This document shows, in pieces, positions 16,997-25,024 of a DNA stretch of 34,138 nt (positions within the stretch are counted from its first letter, which is position 1; each line of letters begins with the position of its first letter). A program made the position numbers and the translations under genes. This DNA is from Parasporobacterium sp. (GTDB lineage Bacteria > Bacillota > Clostridia > Lachnospirales > Lachnospiraceae): positions 1 through 34,138 of the forward strand of contig JAFWOB010000073.1 in the NCBI GenBank assembly GCA_017510065.1, read 5' to 3'. The notes beneath the pieces are model-generated. The model made no database searches, had not been told where the DNA came from, and was given only the letters and a program-made list of their open reading frames with translations.

Positions 16997-17950
16997 TTAC
17001 TTTTTATCGGCAAAGGCTTTTCTGGCAGCCTCTGCATCTTTCGGTATCATGTGCGTGAGTGCCTGTTCATTGGCATGCTCATTCGGCAGGATTACCGCAG
17101 GTTTTCCGCTTCCTCCACCGAATTTCAGAGCATCCAGGACAACGCTCTTTGTCTTGATCTCAAAATCGGCAATGATAGGTTCAAATTCTCCGTATGTTGC
17201 TCTGATCTGCATCTTGCCGGAATTCTTCGGGATCCTGTCGATATAGAATTCTCCCAGGAAATCCGACTGGGTCTGGGCGACACAGATCCCGCCGACCAGC
17301 AATTCCACTTTTGCATCAATGGCAGCTTCTTCTATGCCATCCTGATCAAAGCACAGGGCTCCCTTTACAAAGCACTTATTGTAGAAGTACAGATTCTTGT
17401 ACATGACACGAGGTTTGTTGGATCCGTCGGTGATGGGCTTTAACCCCTGTTTTTCCACAATCTTGTCCCATTCATTATCTTCACAGTAGACTGTCTGAAG
17501 AGCACGTAAAGGACAGGTCTGCACACACCGGGGCTCTTTCCATCCATCGTCGATCAGATGAGAACATCCGGTACATTTCTGGGCGCATCCGAGTTCTTCA
17601 TTCCAGGAAACCATTCCATAAGGACAAGCGTCCACGAGATCTTTGTTTTTTGCCTTTCTGTAATCGATCAGCATGACTCCGTCACTGCGCTTTACAAAAA
17701 CATCCGGATACTTTTTAGCGCAGGGAGCATTATCACAATGCTGGCAGAGTCTTGTTACGTAAGTCACTTCTGTATATGGGGCTTCTCCTCTTTCTGTCAT
17801 GGTCGGGCAGATCCATTTGTCTTCATGTTTCTGCTGTTCTTCTGTGTAGGGAAGCCACTTGTTGCCCACATGTTCATCCTTGCAGGCAAGCATGCAGTTG
17901 AAGCAGCCGACACATTTTTCCAGGTCGATGATCATATGGAATTTCTTCAT
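16997..17950 (-). CDS. Transhydroxylase-type small subunit, three [4Fe-4S] clusters plus Ig-like tail
   Basis: A 317-aa electron-transfer partner of the molybdenum large subunit encoded directly upstream. Cysteines C13, C16, C19, C23, then C69, C72, C77, then a lone C109, then C126, C129, C142 and C146 (C122 is an extra one) make exactly three [4Fe-4S] clusters. The fourth cluster of DmsB-type proteins is lost: tyrosine 81 replaces its cysteine and motif three is reduced to ACP. This matches pyrogallol-phloroglucinol transhydroxylase β, as does the C-terminal β-rich domain (about 205-275, resembling CnaB/carboxypeptidase-regulatory folds). The start at 17950 overlaps the large subunit stop as ATGA, with GGAAGGAGG upstream. 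The last 40 residues are a further tail beyond the roughly 275-aa Pelobacter protein. Confidence 0.85.
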   Translation of the reverse strand: MKKFHMIIDLEKCVGCFNCMLACKDEHVGNKWLPYTEEQQKHEDKWICPTMTERGEAPYTEVTYVTRLCQHCDNAPCAKKYPDVFVKRSDGVMLIDYRKAKNKDLVDACPYGMVSWNEELGCAQKCTGCSHLIDDGWKEPRCVQTCPLRALQTVYCEDNEWDKIVEKQGLKPITDGSNKPRVMYKNLYFYNKCFVKGALCFDQDGIEEAAIDAKVELLVGGICVAQTQSDFLGEFYIDRIPKNSGKMQIRATYGEFEPIIADFEIKTKSVVLDALKFGGGSGKPAVILPNEHANEQALTHMIPKDAEAARKAFADKK

Positions 17951-20900
17951 CCTACTTTGCCTCCTTCCCATTTCCTGACTTCCACAAGACAGGAATTGAC
18001 GGACAGTCCGTGTGCATGTTTTGTGATAAACCGTCCCGGTGTCAGATTATTGATGCAGCCCATGATCTCTGTGGTATCATCTCCGCCGGGATCATTTTCC
18101 AGGGTCACATAATCCGCACAGGATTCATAGGAATGGCAGATTCCCTGCGGTACTCTTTCAGTAGTCTCCAGACCGCACAGGACTTTTCCTCTGTCATTGT
18201 AGACTTCCACGATATCACCCTGCTTCAGTCCCCGTTCCTCGGCGTCCTTGGTATTCATCCTGAAGATCCAGTAACGGTGACCGTCAATCAGCATCCTGTG
18301 TTCCTGAATATCATTGATGCAGGTATCTTTCAGGTCTCCCATCGTATGGAAGGAATACTTGGAATGCGGCGAGATCAGCTGCAGACGATATTTCGCATAG
18401 GGTTCTGATCCGACGCCCTCCCAGCTGTGGATGTAAGTACAGATCGGAAGCCTTTCCTCATCGTTGGGATCGAACCGTTTCAGGGTCTGACATTCAAATT
18501 CCAGTTTGCCGGACGGAGTCTGCAGGCTTTCCCCGTAACGTCCGTAATATTCAGACGGCAGCGGGGTCAGCTCCGGCGTATCTTTCTTTCTTCCTTCCGC
18601 ATACCAGCGGAATGCAACCGGATCCCTGCGTCCCTCTGAACACGGAGGAACCACATAATATCCTTTTTTGATAAACTGGTTCCAGCTCATGACTCGTTTC
18701 ATGTCAGTCGCTTCATAGTATCTCTTGGCCCAGTCATATTCCGTATTGCCTTCGGAATACACCTGCCAAAGGCCCAGCCGGTTGGCAATCTCCTGGAAGA
18801 TATCAAAATCAGCTTTGCTCTCGCCAAGGGGTTCGATACACTTATGCTGTACAAAGATCACACGGGAATTGTTCTGCAGATAGGATTTGTCAATATATCC
18901 GCCGCAGGAAGCAAATTCGCCGATATCCCAGCGTTCAAAATTGGTACATGCAGGAAGGATGATATCCGCAAACCTGGCTTCTCCCTCAAACCAGACGCTC
19001 TGGTTTACGACAAATTCCAGACTGTCATTGCGATACTGTTTTGCGTATCTCTTGGAATCCGGCTGTGTTCCCATATGAGAGCCGCCGTATTTGTAATACA
19101 TCCGGACACGTTCATGTCCAGGTGCCGGATAATGCAGCTGCATAAATTGAGAATGTACGGAATATACGCCGAGCTGATGCCAGGTCACTTCCTGTCCCAT
19201 GATGGCTTCCGGAAGCAGGAGCCTTGGAATCGCCTGGTATTCGGAGTTGATGGAAGGAGTCTGCGGCATACGGTTGTAAAGTGCCACGCCCGCACCGGAG
19301 GTCATGAAGTCACCTGAAAAACCGCCGTCTGCATATCCCGGGAACCAGAATTTCGTATCCAATGGGGTACCATACTGCAGCGTTCCGAAATTGACGCCCG
19401 GTTTTCCAAGACCCTGCATAGCGATCAGACAGACACAGACTCTTGCCCACTCTGTTCCGAACGCAGCGCGGCCAGCGCTGCCGAAGCTGGTCATGGAACC
19501 ACAGGCAAGGTAGGTCTTATGAGTACCCCAGTATCTGGCAAGCGCTCTGACGGTCCTTGCCGGAACGCCGGTGATGTCTTCCTGCCATTCCGGTGTTTTG
19601 TCGATCCCGTCGGTCTTACCCAGAACGTATTCTTCCCACTTTTCGAACCCATAGGTTCTTTGTTCCACATATTCTTTATCATACAGGCCTTCGTGCATCC
19701 AGACATTGGCGATCGCGATACCCAGTGCGGAATCGGTTGCAGGACGCGGACAGATCCAGCGTCCTCTCACGAAAGCAGCAGTCGCATTCTGGTATGGATC
19801 GATATGAACGACCGGAATACCCAGTTTATTGATCCATTCCCGCCTTATCGTTCCTTCCTGTCCTGCATAATTACCGGAGGTAGATTCCGGATCAGAGGAC
19901 CAGAACACAATAAATTCTGAATTTTTGAGGCAGTCTTCCACTGTGCCGTAGGGTTCTGTACCGCCGTTTCTGGCGCTGCCGCCGAAATGATGCTGTCCGC
20001 CCCAGGCCCAGCCTTCCCAGCTGTCCGGGTTATGCATGCACATGGTGGCGCCGATACAGTTGAAAAACCGTTTTGCGCAGGAAAGGTAATAGCCTATACT
20101 TCCCCAGTTATGATGGGATCCTGTAGAAGCGAAGATGCTTCCTGGGCCGTAGGTTCTGCGTACCCGGACCATTTCCTTGGAAACGATATCCAGCGCTTCA
20201 TCCCAGCTGATCCTCTCATACCCGGAAACACCTCTGTTTTCATAATGACGGTCTCCATCCGGATCAAAATCCACTCTCTTCATGGGATACAGGCACCGGT
20301 TCGGTGAATAGACCATCTGTTTCCACCCCTGCGCATAGGGAGCAACCGTGGTACGCTTCGGAGGCGTCAGTTTCTGTCCTCTGGCTTCAATGGTCCACAT
20401 ATCCGCATCTTCATTGTCAAAATCAATGGGAGTCACACGGATGATCTTGTCATCTTTTACATAAACAAACAGCGGCCCCCCGTTGGTTCCCGTGACATAG
20501 CGCATTTCTCCGTTCGGCATCTTGGTTCCGTAATTTCCGAGATACAGAACATCAAAGGCAAATACCTTTAAAAGCAACGAGGAAAACCACATTGCTTCCG
20601 CATCCGGCCCGTTCAGGACAATCTGTCCCTGTTTTGCCGCATTTACAAAGTCAAACTGACTTCTGATCAGGGCAGTCACCCGGCGTGCAGACGCTTCATC
20701 ATCAAAGATCATTTCCACAATGCAGTCTTTGTTGATGCCGTCCCTGCCGGAAACAACGCCGTCCTGGAATGTAAACCAACGGCCGTAACTGTTGTCACGA
20801 AGTCTCAGCTGTACGGTAATATTGTGTTCTTTGAGTTCCTGCTTGAACTTCGGCGACAGTCCACCCAGAACATTCAGGAGCTTGTCCAGAGTGAACAAGG

Positions 20901-20970
20901 TCCCTCCTACTATCGTTTTGTTGAAGATCTTCAGTGACTTTTCCAGCGTTTCCTGAGATAAAGTCGTCAT
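17947..20970 (-). CDS. Transhydroxylase-like molybdopterin enzyme, large subunit, with N-terminal SCP2-like domain
   Basis: A 1007-aa bis-MGD molybdenum enzyme of the pyrogallol-phloroglucinol transhydroxylase / resorcinol hydroxylase group. There is no N-terminal Fe-S motif and no Tat signal, as in that group. As I recall from the Pelobacter acidigallici structure, key residues are H144, D174, S175 (Mo ligand) and Y404. Here H286, D316, S317 and Y546 lie in the same order with identical spacings (30, 1 and 229). The constant offset of 142 equals an added N-terminal domain (about 1-145) whose pattern (RWFTFQDG, then D..VEMIF, then F..AAKQGQIVLNGP) resembles SCP2 lipid-binding domains. The start at 20970 has GGAAGG nine bases upstream; the longer open frame to 21156 would run into the preceding gene. 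The substrate is unknown; phenolic hydroxyl transfer, ring hydroxylation or dehydroxylation are possible. Confidence 0.85.
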   Translation of the reverse strand: MTTLSQETLEKSLKIFNKTIVGGTLFTLDKLLNVLGGLSPKFKQELKEHNITVQLRLRDNSYGRWFTFQDGVVSGRDGINKDCIVEMIFDDEASARRVTALIRSQFDFVNAAKQGQIVLNGPDAEAMWFSSLLLKVFAFDVLYLGNYGTKMPNGEMRYVTGTNGGPLFVYVKDDKIIRVTPIDFDNEDADMWTIEARGQKLTPPKRTTVAPYAQGWKQMVYSPNRCLYPMKRVDFDPDGDRHYENRGVSGYERISWDEALDIVSKEMVRVRRTYGPGSIFASTGSHHNWGSIGYYLSCAKRFFNCIGATMCMHNPDSWEGWAWGGQHHFGGSARNGGTEPYGTVEDCLKNSEFIVFWSSDPESTSGNYAGQEGTIRREWINKLGIPVVHIDPYQNATAAFVRGRWICPRPATDSALGIAIANVWMHEGLYDKEYVEQRTYGFEKWEEYVLGKTDGIDKTPEWQEDITGVPARTVRALARYWGTHKTYLACGSMTSFGSAGRAAFGTEWARVCVCLIAMQGLGKPGVNFGTLQYGTPLDTKFWFPGYADGGFSGDFMTSGAGVALYNRMPQTPSINSEYQAIPRLLLPEAIMGQEVTWHQLGVYSVHSQFMQLHYPAPGHERVRMYYKYGGSHMGTQPDSKRYAKQYRNDSLEFVVNQSVWFEGEARFADIILPACTNFERWDIGEFASCGGYIDKSYLQNNSRVIFVQHKCIEPLGESKADFDIFQEIANRLGLWQVYSEGNTEYDWAKRYYEATDMKRVMSWNQFIKKGYYVVPPCSEGRRDPVAFRWYAEGRKKDTPELTPLPSEYYGRYGESLQTPSGKLEFECQTLKRFDPNDEERLPICTYIHSWEGVGSEPYAKYRLQLISPHSKYSFHTMGDLKDTCINDIQEHRMLIDGHRYWIFRMNTKDAEERGLKQGDIVEVYNDRGKVLCGLETTERVPQGICHSYESCADYVTLENDPGGDDTTEIMGCINNLTPGRFITKHAHGLSVNSCLVEVRKWEGGKVG

Positions 20971-21004
20971 GTATGAATACCTTCCTTTCCTAAAAATTAT
21001 CCTG

Positions 21005-21892
21005 TTAATCAAACAATGTCCTGGCTTTTGTATAGTTAAATACCGGTCCCTCCAGGCACACATAAGTTTCATTGATCTTGCAGTGTCCGCATTTGCCGGC
21101 AGCACAGTACATTTTCCGTTCCAGGCAGATCCAGATCTTATCAGCCGGTATGCCACGGTCTGATAATGCTTTTGCTGTATCGGTCATCTGCTGCTGCGGA
21201 CCGGCTACTATCACATGATAGTTATCTCCGAATGTATCAAAGGGAATCTGATCCAGATGAGAGATCACAGAACCCGCTCCGTATCCGGGAGAAAAACAAT
21301 CTGTCAGAGTATACAGCACATGAAAATTCGGATGCGCTGCCCACCTCTTTCTGTCTCGCTGATAAAGCACACCTTTTTCATCTTTAAAAGAGGAAAGAAG
21401 ATAAAGGGAACGGATCTTCTTCGGATCCTGATGGAACTGCTCTATCATGGTCCTCACAGCTGTCAACCCTGTTTCCGGAGCAAGGACTACCAGATTCTGC
21501 TCATTTCCTATCCAATCATCAGAAGGCCATGGGTGTCCGAAGGGCCCTCTCAGATGGATCAGGTCGCCTTCCCTTAGTTTAAACAGACTATCTGTCAGCT
21601 GCGTCACTTTCTGCACCGTAAACTCGATCCAGTCGTCTCCCCGACCGCTGATAAAGATCGGGATCTCGCCATATCTTGGCAGTGAGATCATACAGAACTG
21701 TCCGTGTCTTGACGGATAACGGAAATAGACGGAAAAGGTAAATTCCGCCTCATCTTCGTGGATGATCTTCATGATCCTCTGGGGAGAGGGTTTGAAAATA
21801 TTATGGGAATCCACATCTGCAGAATCTTCTTTCGAGATCTGCGCATTTTCCCATATATTTCCAAATCTGTTTTTATTTAATTCTTCATTCAT
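21005..21892 (-). CDS. AsrB-like FAD/NAD(P)H oxidoreductase (second copy)
   Basis: A 295-aa flavoprotein of the AsrB/ferredoxin-NADP reductase type. It has an N-terminal extension of about 30 residues, the FAD barrel (LRGPFGHPWP), a nucleotide-binding part (LAPETGLTAVRTMI) and a C-terminal CX4CX2CX7C [2Fe-2S] motif (CAAGKCGHCKINETYVC). The usual GGG/SGTG of the nucleotide site reads APETG here, a divergence from the neighbouring copy that may change nucleotide use. It directly follows another AsrB-like gene and precedes the transhydroxylase-like large subunit by 34 nt, so it may be its dedicated reductase. The ribosome site (AAGGA) is about 13 nt from the ATG, longer than usual. Confidence 0.82.
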   Translation of the reverse strand: MNEELNKNRFGNIWENAQISKEDSADVDSHNIFKPSPQRIMKIIHEDEAEFTFSVYFRYPSRHGQFCMISLPRYGEIPIFISGRGDDWIEFTVQKVTQLTDSLFKLREGDLIHLRGPFGHPWPSDDWIGNEQNLVVLAPETGLTAVRTMIEQFHQDPKKIRSLYLLSSFKDEKGVLYQRDRKRWAAHPNFHVLYTLTDCFSPGYGAGSVISHLDQIPFDTFGDNYHVIVAGPQQQMTDTAKALSDRGIPADKIWICLERKMYCAAGKCGHCKINETYVCLEGPVFNYTKARTLFD

Positions 21893-21912
21893 ATATATAT
21901 CATCCGTTCCTT

Positions 21913-22710
21913 TCAGTCAAACAGCTGACAGGCTACCGTGTAATTGAAAACCGGTCCTTCCAGGCAGACATATGTGCCGTTCATCTTACAGTGTCCGCAC
22001 TTGCCAACGGCACAGGACATCTTTCGCTCCAGGGAAACCCAGATTCTCTCCGGACGTACGCCTCTTTCAAAAAAGTGTTTTGCAGTAGTCTCGATGACAG
22101 CAGGAGCGCCTGTGATCACAATATTGTAGTCTGTCATGGACTCCACCGGAATCTGTTCCAGGAACAGTGTGACTCTGCCGCATTCATAGCCTGGAAGCTT
22201 TTCCTTTTCCCGGCTCAGCGGATACACCGTATGAAAACAGGTATCAAAATACTTTCTGTCTTCATCAAAAAGCGTGGAATGGCGATCTTTAAAACCGCCT
22301 ACCAGATAAACTTCCCTGCGGATTTCCGGATGATCCGCAAAATGCTTCAGGGTCGTCCGCACCGGAGCCATTCCGGTTCCGCTGGTGACAACGATCAGAT
22401 CTTTGTTTTCAAAGAGTTCTACCGGCCAGGAATTGCCATATGGTCCTCTCATGTAGATCTGATTTCCTTCCCTCAGTCCGAAGACGCCTTCTGTCAGTTT
22501 GCCGACTTTCCGAATCGTAAATTCCACATAGCCTTCGCCTTTCCCGCTGATCGAGATTGGGGCTTCTCCCACTTTCGGAATGGAGAGTTGAAAAAACTGA
22601 CCATTCTTTGTCTCTCCGCTGTAAAGGATCCGGAACGTGAATTCTGCTTCTGTCTCGCGGATGATCTTATCCACTCTGCAGGGGACCGGCTGCATAATAT
22701 TCTTTTCCAT
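21913..22710 (-). CDS. AsrB-like FAD/NAD(P)H oxidoreductase (first copy)
   Basis: A 265-aa protein closely matching anaerobic sulfite reductase subunit B. The FAD site is MRGPYGNSWP, the nucleotide site VVTSGTGMAPVRTTL, and the C-terminal [2Fe-2S] motif CAVGKCGHCKMNGTYVC. In sulfite reducers AsrB takes electrons from NADH and AsrA passes them to the siroheme subunit AsrC. No AsrC is present; the block instead supplies a molybdenum enzyme, a ferredoxin and a TorD-like chaperone, so the pair probably feeds a molybdoenzyme. It starts one base after the AsrA-like stop. Confidence 0.87.
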   Translation of the reverse strand: MEKNIMQPVPCRVDKIIRETEAEFTFRILYSGETKNGQFFQLSIPKVGEAPISISGKGEGYVEFTIRKVGKLTEGVFGLREGNQIYMRGPYGNSWPVELFENKDLIVVTSGTGMAPVRTTLKHFADHPEIRREVYLVGGFKDRHSTLFDEDRKYFDTCFHTVYPLSREKEKLPGYECGRVTLFLEQIPVESMTDYNIVITGAPAVIETTAKHFFERGVRPERIWVSLERKMSCAVGKCGHCKMNGTYVCLEGPVFNYTVACQLFD

Positions 22711-22711
22711 A

Positions 22712-23716
22712 TTATTCCGCCCCTTCTTCGATCAGATCATGAAGTTCACATACGGTATCAAAGAAAGAAAGTTCTTTCGGACACCTGATATCGCAGCGAC
22801 CGCAGCCTACACACATATGTTCCTCTCCGAACCGGTCTTTGAAATCATAAAATTTGTGGAATACTTTGAATCGCATATTGGCTCCCGGTGTCTTTCTTGC
22901 CCTGGAGCCTCCGGCTGTCAGTGTAAAATCTTCCAGCATGCATCCTGACCAGACTCTGCGGCGTTCTCCGTCGTTTGAGCCTTCTTCATAGATGACATCC
23001 ACAGTATCAAAACAGCTGCAGGTACCGCACACCGTGTTGCAGCCACCGCAGGATAAACATTTGTCATCAAACTGTTTCCAGAATTCCAGTTCACTGACTG
23101 TTTTCAGATTATCCCTGCTGATCTGCGGAATTCTGACAGTCTTTTTGTTTTCCGTGACAAATTCCGCATGATAATCGCACTCTTCTTCATCATCAAAGTA
23201 GTCTTCAAAATCCTCGTCTTTTAGTTCCACCTTCACATCGTCGTCATTGATGCGAACTGCCAGAGAATAGTCTTCCGCGATGTTGCTTCCAACAGACACG
23301 CAGAAGCATTCATCAAAACTTTCAGGACATTCCAGAAGAACAAATTTCACTTTGTCCCGCAGTCTCTTATAAAAGAGATCCTGTGCTCCTCCATTTTCCA
23401 GAAAAATGCGGTCCAGCCTGCGGATCGAATTGATATCGCAGGCTCTTGCAAAGATCAGAAAGTCTTTCTCGTCCTTTGCCTCTGAAATCTCTACACGGTC
23501 ATCCCGGAAATAAAACATCACCTGTGAGATAGGATAATAGACTTCTTTTGCTGAAAAATCAGACTGCCTGTCAGTTACGATCTGGGAAACGGAATTGATC
23601 TTTCCAAAGCGCACACGCCGTTTCTGCGCATCCAGACGCGGTGCATAGATCTGATAGGTTTCGGCCAGTTCGCCCAGTATCTCATCAAACCTCGTTTTTT
23701 CTATACAGTATCCCAT
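22712..23716 (-). CDS. AsrA-like 4Fe-4S dicluster protein
   Basis: A 334-aa protein with the AsrA layout: an N-terminal domain (FARACDINSIRRLDRIFL), an acidic insertion (DEDFEDYFDDEEECDYH), then clusters CLSCGGCNTVCGTC and CVGCGRCDIRCPKE, with the family signature WSGCMLEDFTLTAGGSRAR. It should carry electrons from the AsrB-like flavoprotein onward. It overlaps the chaperone gene by 16 nt and is 1 nt from the AsrB-like gene. Paralogous to FloxB at 9950-11050. With no AsrC in the window, sulfite reduction is unlikely as the sole role. Confidence 0.87.
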   Translation of the reverse strand: MGYCIEKTRFDEILGELAETYQIYAPRLDAQKRRVRFGKINSVSQIVTDRQSDFSAKEVYYPISQVMFYFRDDRVEISEAKDEKDFLIFARACDINSIRRLDRIFLENGGAQDLFYKRLRDKVKFVLLECPESFDECFCVSVGSNIAEDYSLAVRINDDDVKVELKDEDFEDYFDDEEECDYHAEFVTENKKTVRIPQISRDNLKTVSELEFWKQFDDKCLSCGGCNTVCGTCSCFDTVDVIYEEGSNDGERRRVWSGCMLEDFTLTAGGSRARKTPGANMRFKVFHKFYDFKDRFGEEHMCVGCGRCDIRCPKELSFFDTVCELHDLIEEGAE

Positions 23717-24387
23717 AATGCGCCTCCTTTCAGATATTCCGCTTCTTTCTTGATAAATCCATTTGTGATCTTGGCAATGCTTCTGTAAAAATCCGTATCT
23801 GAAAATTTCATGATATCGCTGGTAAAGGAAAATACCCAGTTAGTCAGATGTTTATTTACGAATTTTCTCTGTTCCGTCAGCAATTCCTTCCCTTTTGCGG
23901 GATCGTCTGCAGCAGCTGCCTCCGTGACTTCATCACACAGGATAGCCATATACTGCAGGATCAGCCCGATATTATCATCCATCGTCCGATACATGGAAGG
24001 ATTCGGTTCGAACCCCCGCTCCAGATACAGGGCTTTCATCTTCATGGCAGTGGATCCGCCTACCTGATGTTTCTTATCCACATAAACTGATTCGTAAGGA
24101 AATGCGGCATGTCCGGCCGCATCACCTGCCGCCAGGAACACTTTGGCATAATCGGCAGCCAGGTCGTCCAGATCCTCTGCCTTCAGATCTTTCACACACT
24201 CTGAAAGGATCTGATATCCTTCCCGCAGGTCCATGTCGGAATCTTCCATATCATCTACTTCCGGAAATTGAACCTTTTTCAGGGCATTCAGCTGTTTCTC
24301 ATCAACTTCCAGAAGATAGATTCCACCTAAGAATCGGTACATGGATGCTCTTGCCTTGGTAAATGCCATCCATTCTTCTTTTGTCAT
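23701..24387 (-). CDS. TorD-family molybdoenzyme chaperone
   Basis: A 228-aa all-helical protein of the TorD/DmsD family, which binds apo-molybdoenzymes during cofactor insertion. Family marks are the early ARASMYRFLGGIYL helix and AGHAAFPYESVYVD in the middle. It overlaps the ferredoxin gene start region by 4 nt (ATGA) and the AsrA-like gene by 16 nt. Since neither large subunit in the block carries a twin-arginine signal, it probably serves folding and cofactor loading, not export proofreading. Which of the two molybdenum proteins is its client is not visible; the closer gene pair suggests the Fe-S type enzyme. Confidence 0.85.
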   Translation of the reverse strand: MTKEEWMAFTKARASMYRFLGGIYLLEVDEKQLNALKKVQFPEVDDMEDSDMDLREGYQILSECVKDLKAEDLDDLAADYAKVFLAAGDAAGHAAFPYESVYVDKKHQVGGSTAMKMKALYLERGFEPNPSMYRTMDDNIGLILQYMAILCDEVTEAAAADDPAKGKELLTEQRKFVNKHLTNWVFSFTSDIMKFSDTDFYRSIAKITNGFIKKEAEYLKGGALWDTV

Positions 24388-25007
24388 CCCAGCTTACCTC
24401 CCCTCAGAGCTTCTTCAAATTCAAACGGCAGCATATCGATCCATTCATGTTTTTTCAGGATAAACCGTCCGGAAGGTTTGTTATCATTATCATCTTTCAA
24501 AGTATAGATATGGCCTTCGTTTTCTTTCAGAAGTTTACTTACCTCACTTTCAGGATCATTGATATCCCCGTAATGCAGAGCACCTCCGACACAGTTCCAC
24601 ACGCATGCAGGAGTTTGTCCTTTTTCCCTTAACTCCACGCACAGAGTGCATTTATCCATGACACGCAGTTCCTTGTTAAAATTGTTGGCATGGAACGGGC
24701 ATGCGCGCATGCAGCTCTGACATCCGATACAGGTCTCCCTGTCAATGTAAATGACGCCGTCTTCCTCTGATTTATAACACGCTCCTGTCGGACAGACTTC
24801 AATACAGCTCGGGTTTTCACACTGCTGACAATGTATGGTCATATAGTACAGGGAAAGATGGGGAAATTCCCCTACCGGTCCCATGTAATAGGTATGGCAC
24901 CTGGAGGTTCCCAGGGCAATATTGTTTTCAAATTTGCAGGCGACCTGACAGCCATGACAGCCGATACACCTGTCCAGTTCCACAACCATGCTGAACTGTC
25001 TGCTCAT
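24384..25007 (-). CDS. Four-cluster ferredoxin subunit of molybdoenzyme (DmsB-like)
   Basis: A 207-aa DmsB/NrfC-like protein with sixteen cysteines arranged for four [4Fe-4S] clusters: CIGCHGCQVAC, CQQCENPSCIEVCP, CIGCQSCMRACP and CTLC with CVWNC. It contrasts with the three-cluster small subunit at 16997-17950. A strong ribosome site (GGAGGAG) precedes the ATG. It follows the Fe-S molybdenum subunit by 17 nt and is likely its electron-transfer partner in the cytoplasm; no membrane anchor subunit is present in the block. Confidence 0.92.
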   Translation of the reverse strand: MSRQFSMVVELDRCIGCHGCQVACKFENNIALGTSRCHTYYMGPVGEFPHLSLYYMTIHCQQCENPSCIEVCPTGACYKSEEDGVIYIDRETCIGCQSCMRACPFHANNFNKELRVMDKCTLCVELREKGQTPACVWNCVGGALHYGDINDPESEVSKLLKENEGHIYTLKDDNDNKPSGRFILKKHEWIDMLPFEFEEALRGGKLG

Positions 25008-25024
25008 TGTCCTTCTCCTCCTTT

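Noticed and set aside
20971-21156. N-terminal 62-residue extension of the transhydroxylase-like large subunit
   Set aside because: It would overlap the AsrB-like gene by about 150 nt, looks unlike a domain, and the ATG at 20970 has a good ribosome site.
21005-23716. Anaerobic sulfite reductase operon
   Set aside because: AsrA- and AsrB-like genes are present, but there is no AsrC with siroheme-binding motifs in the window.
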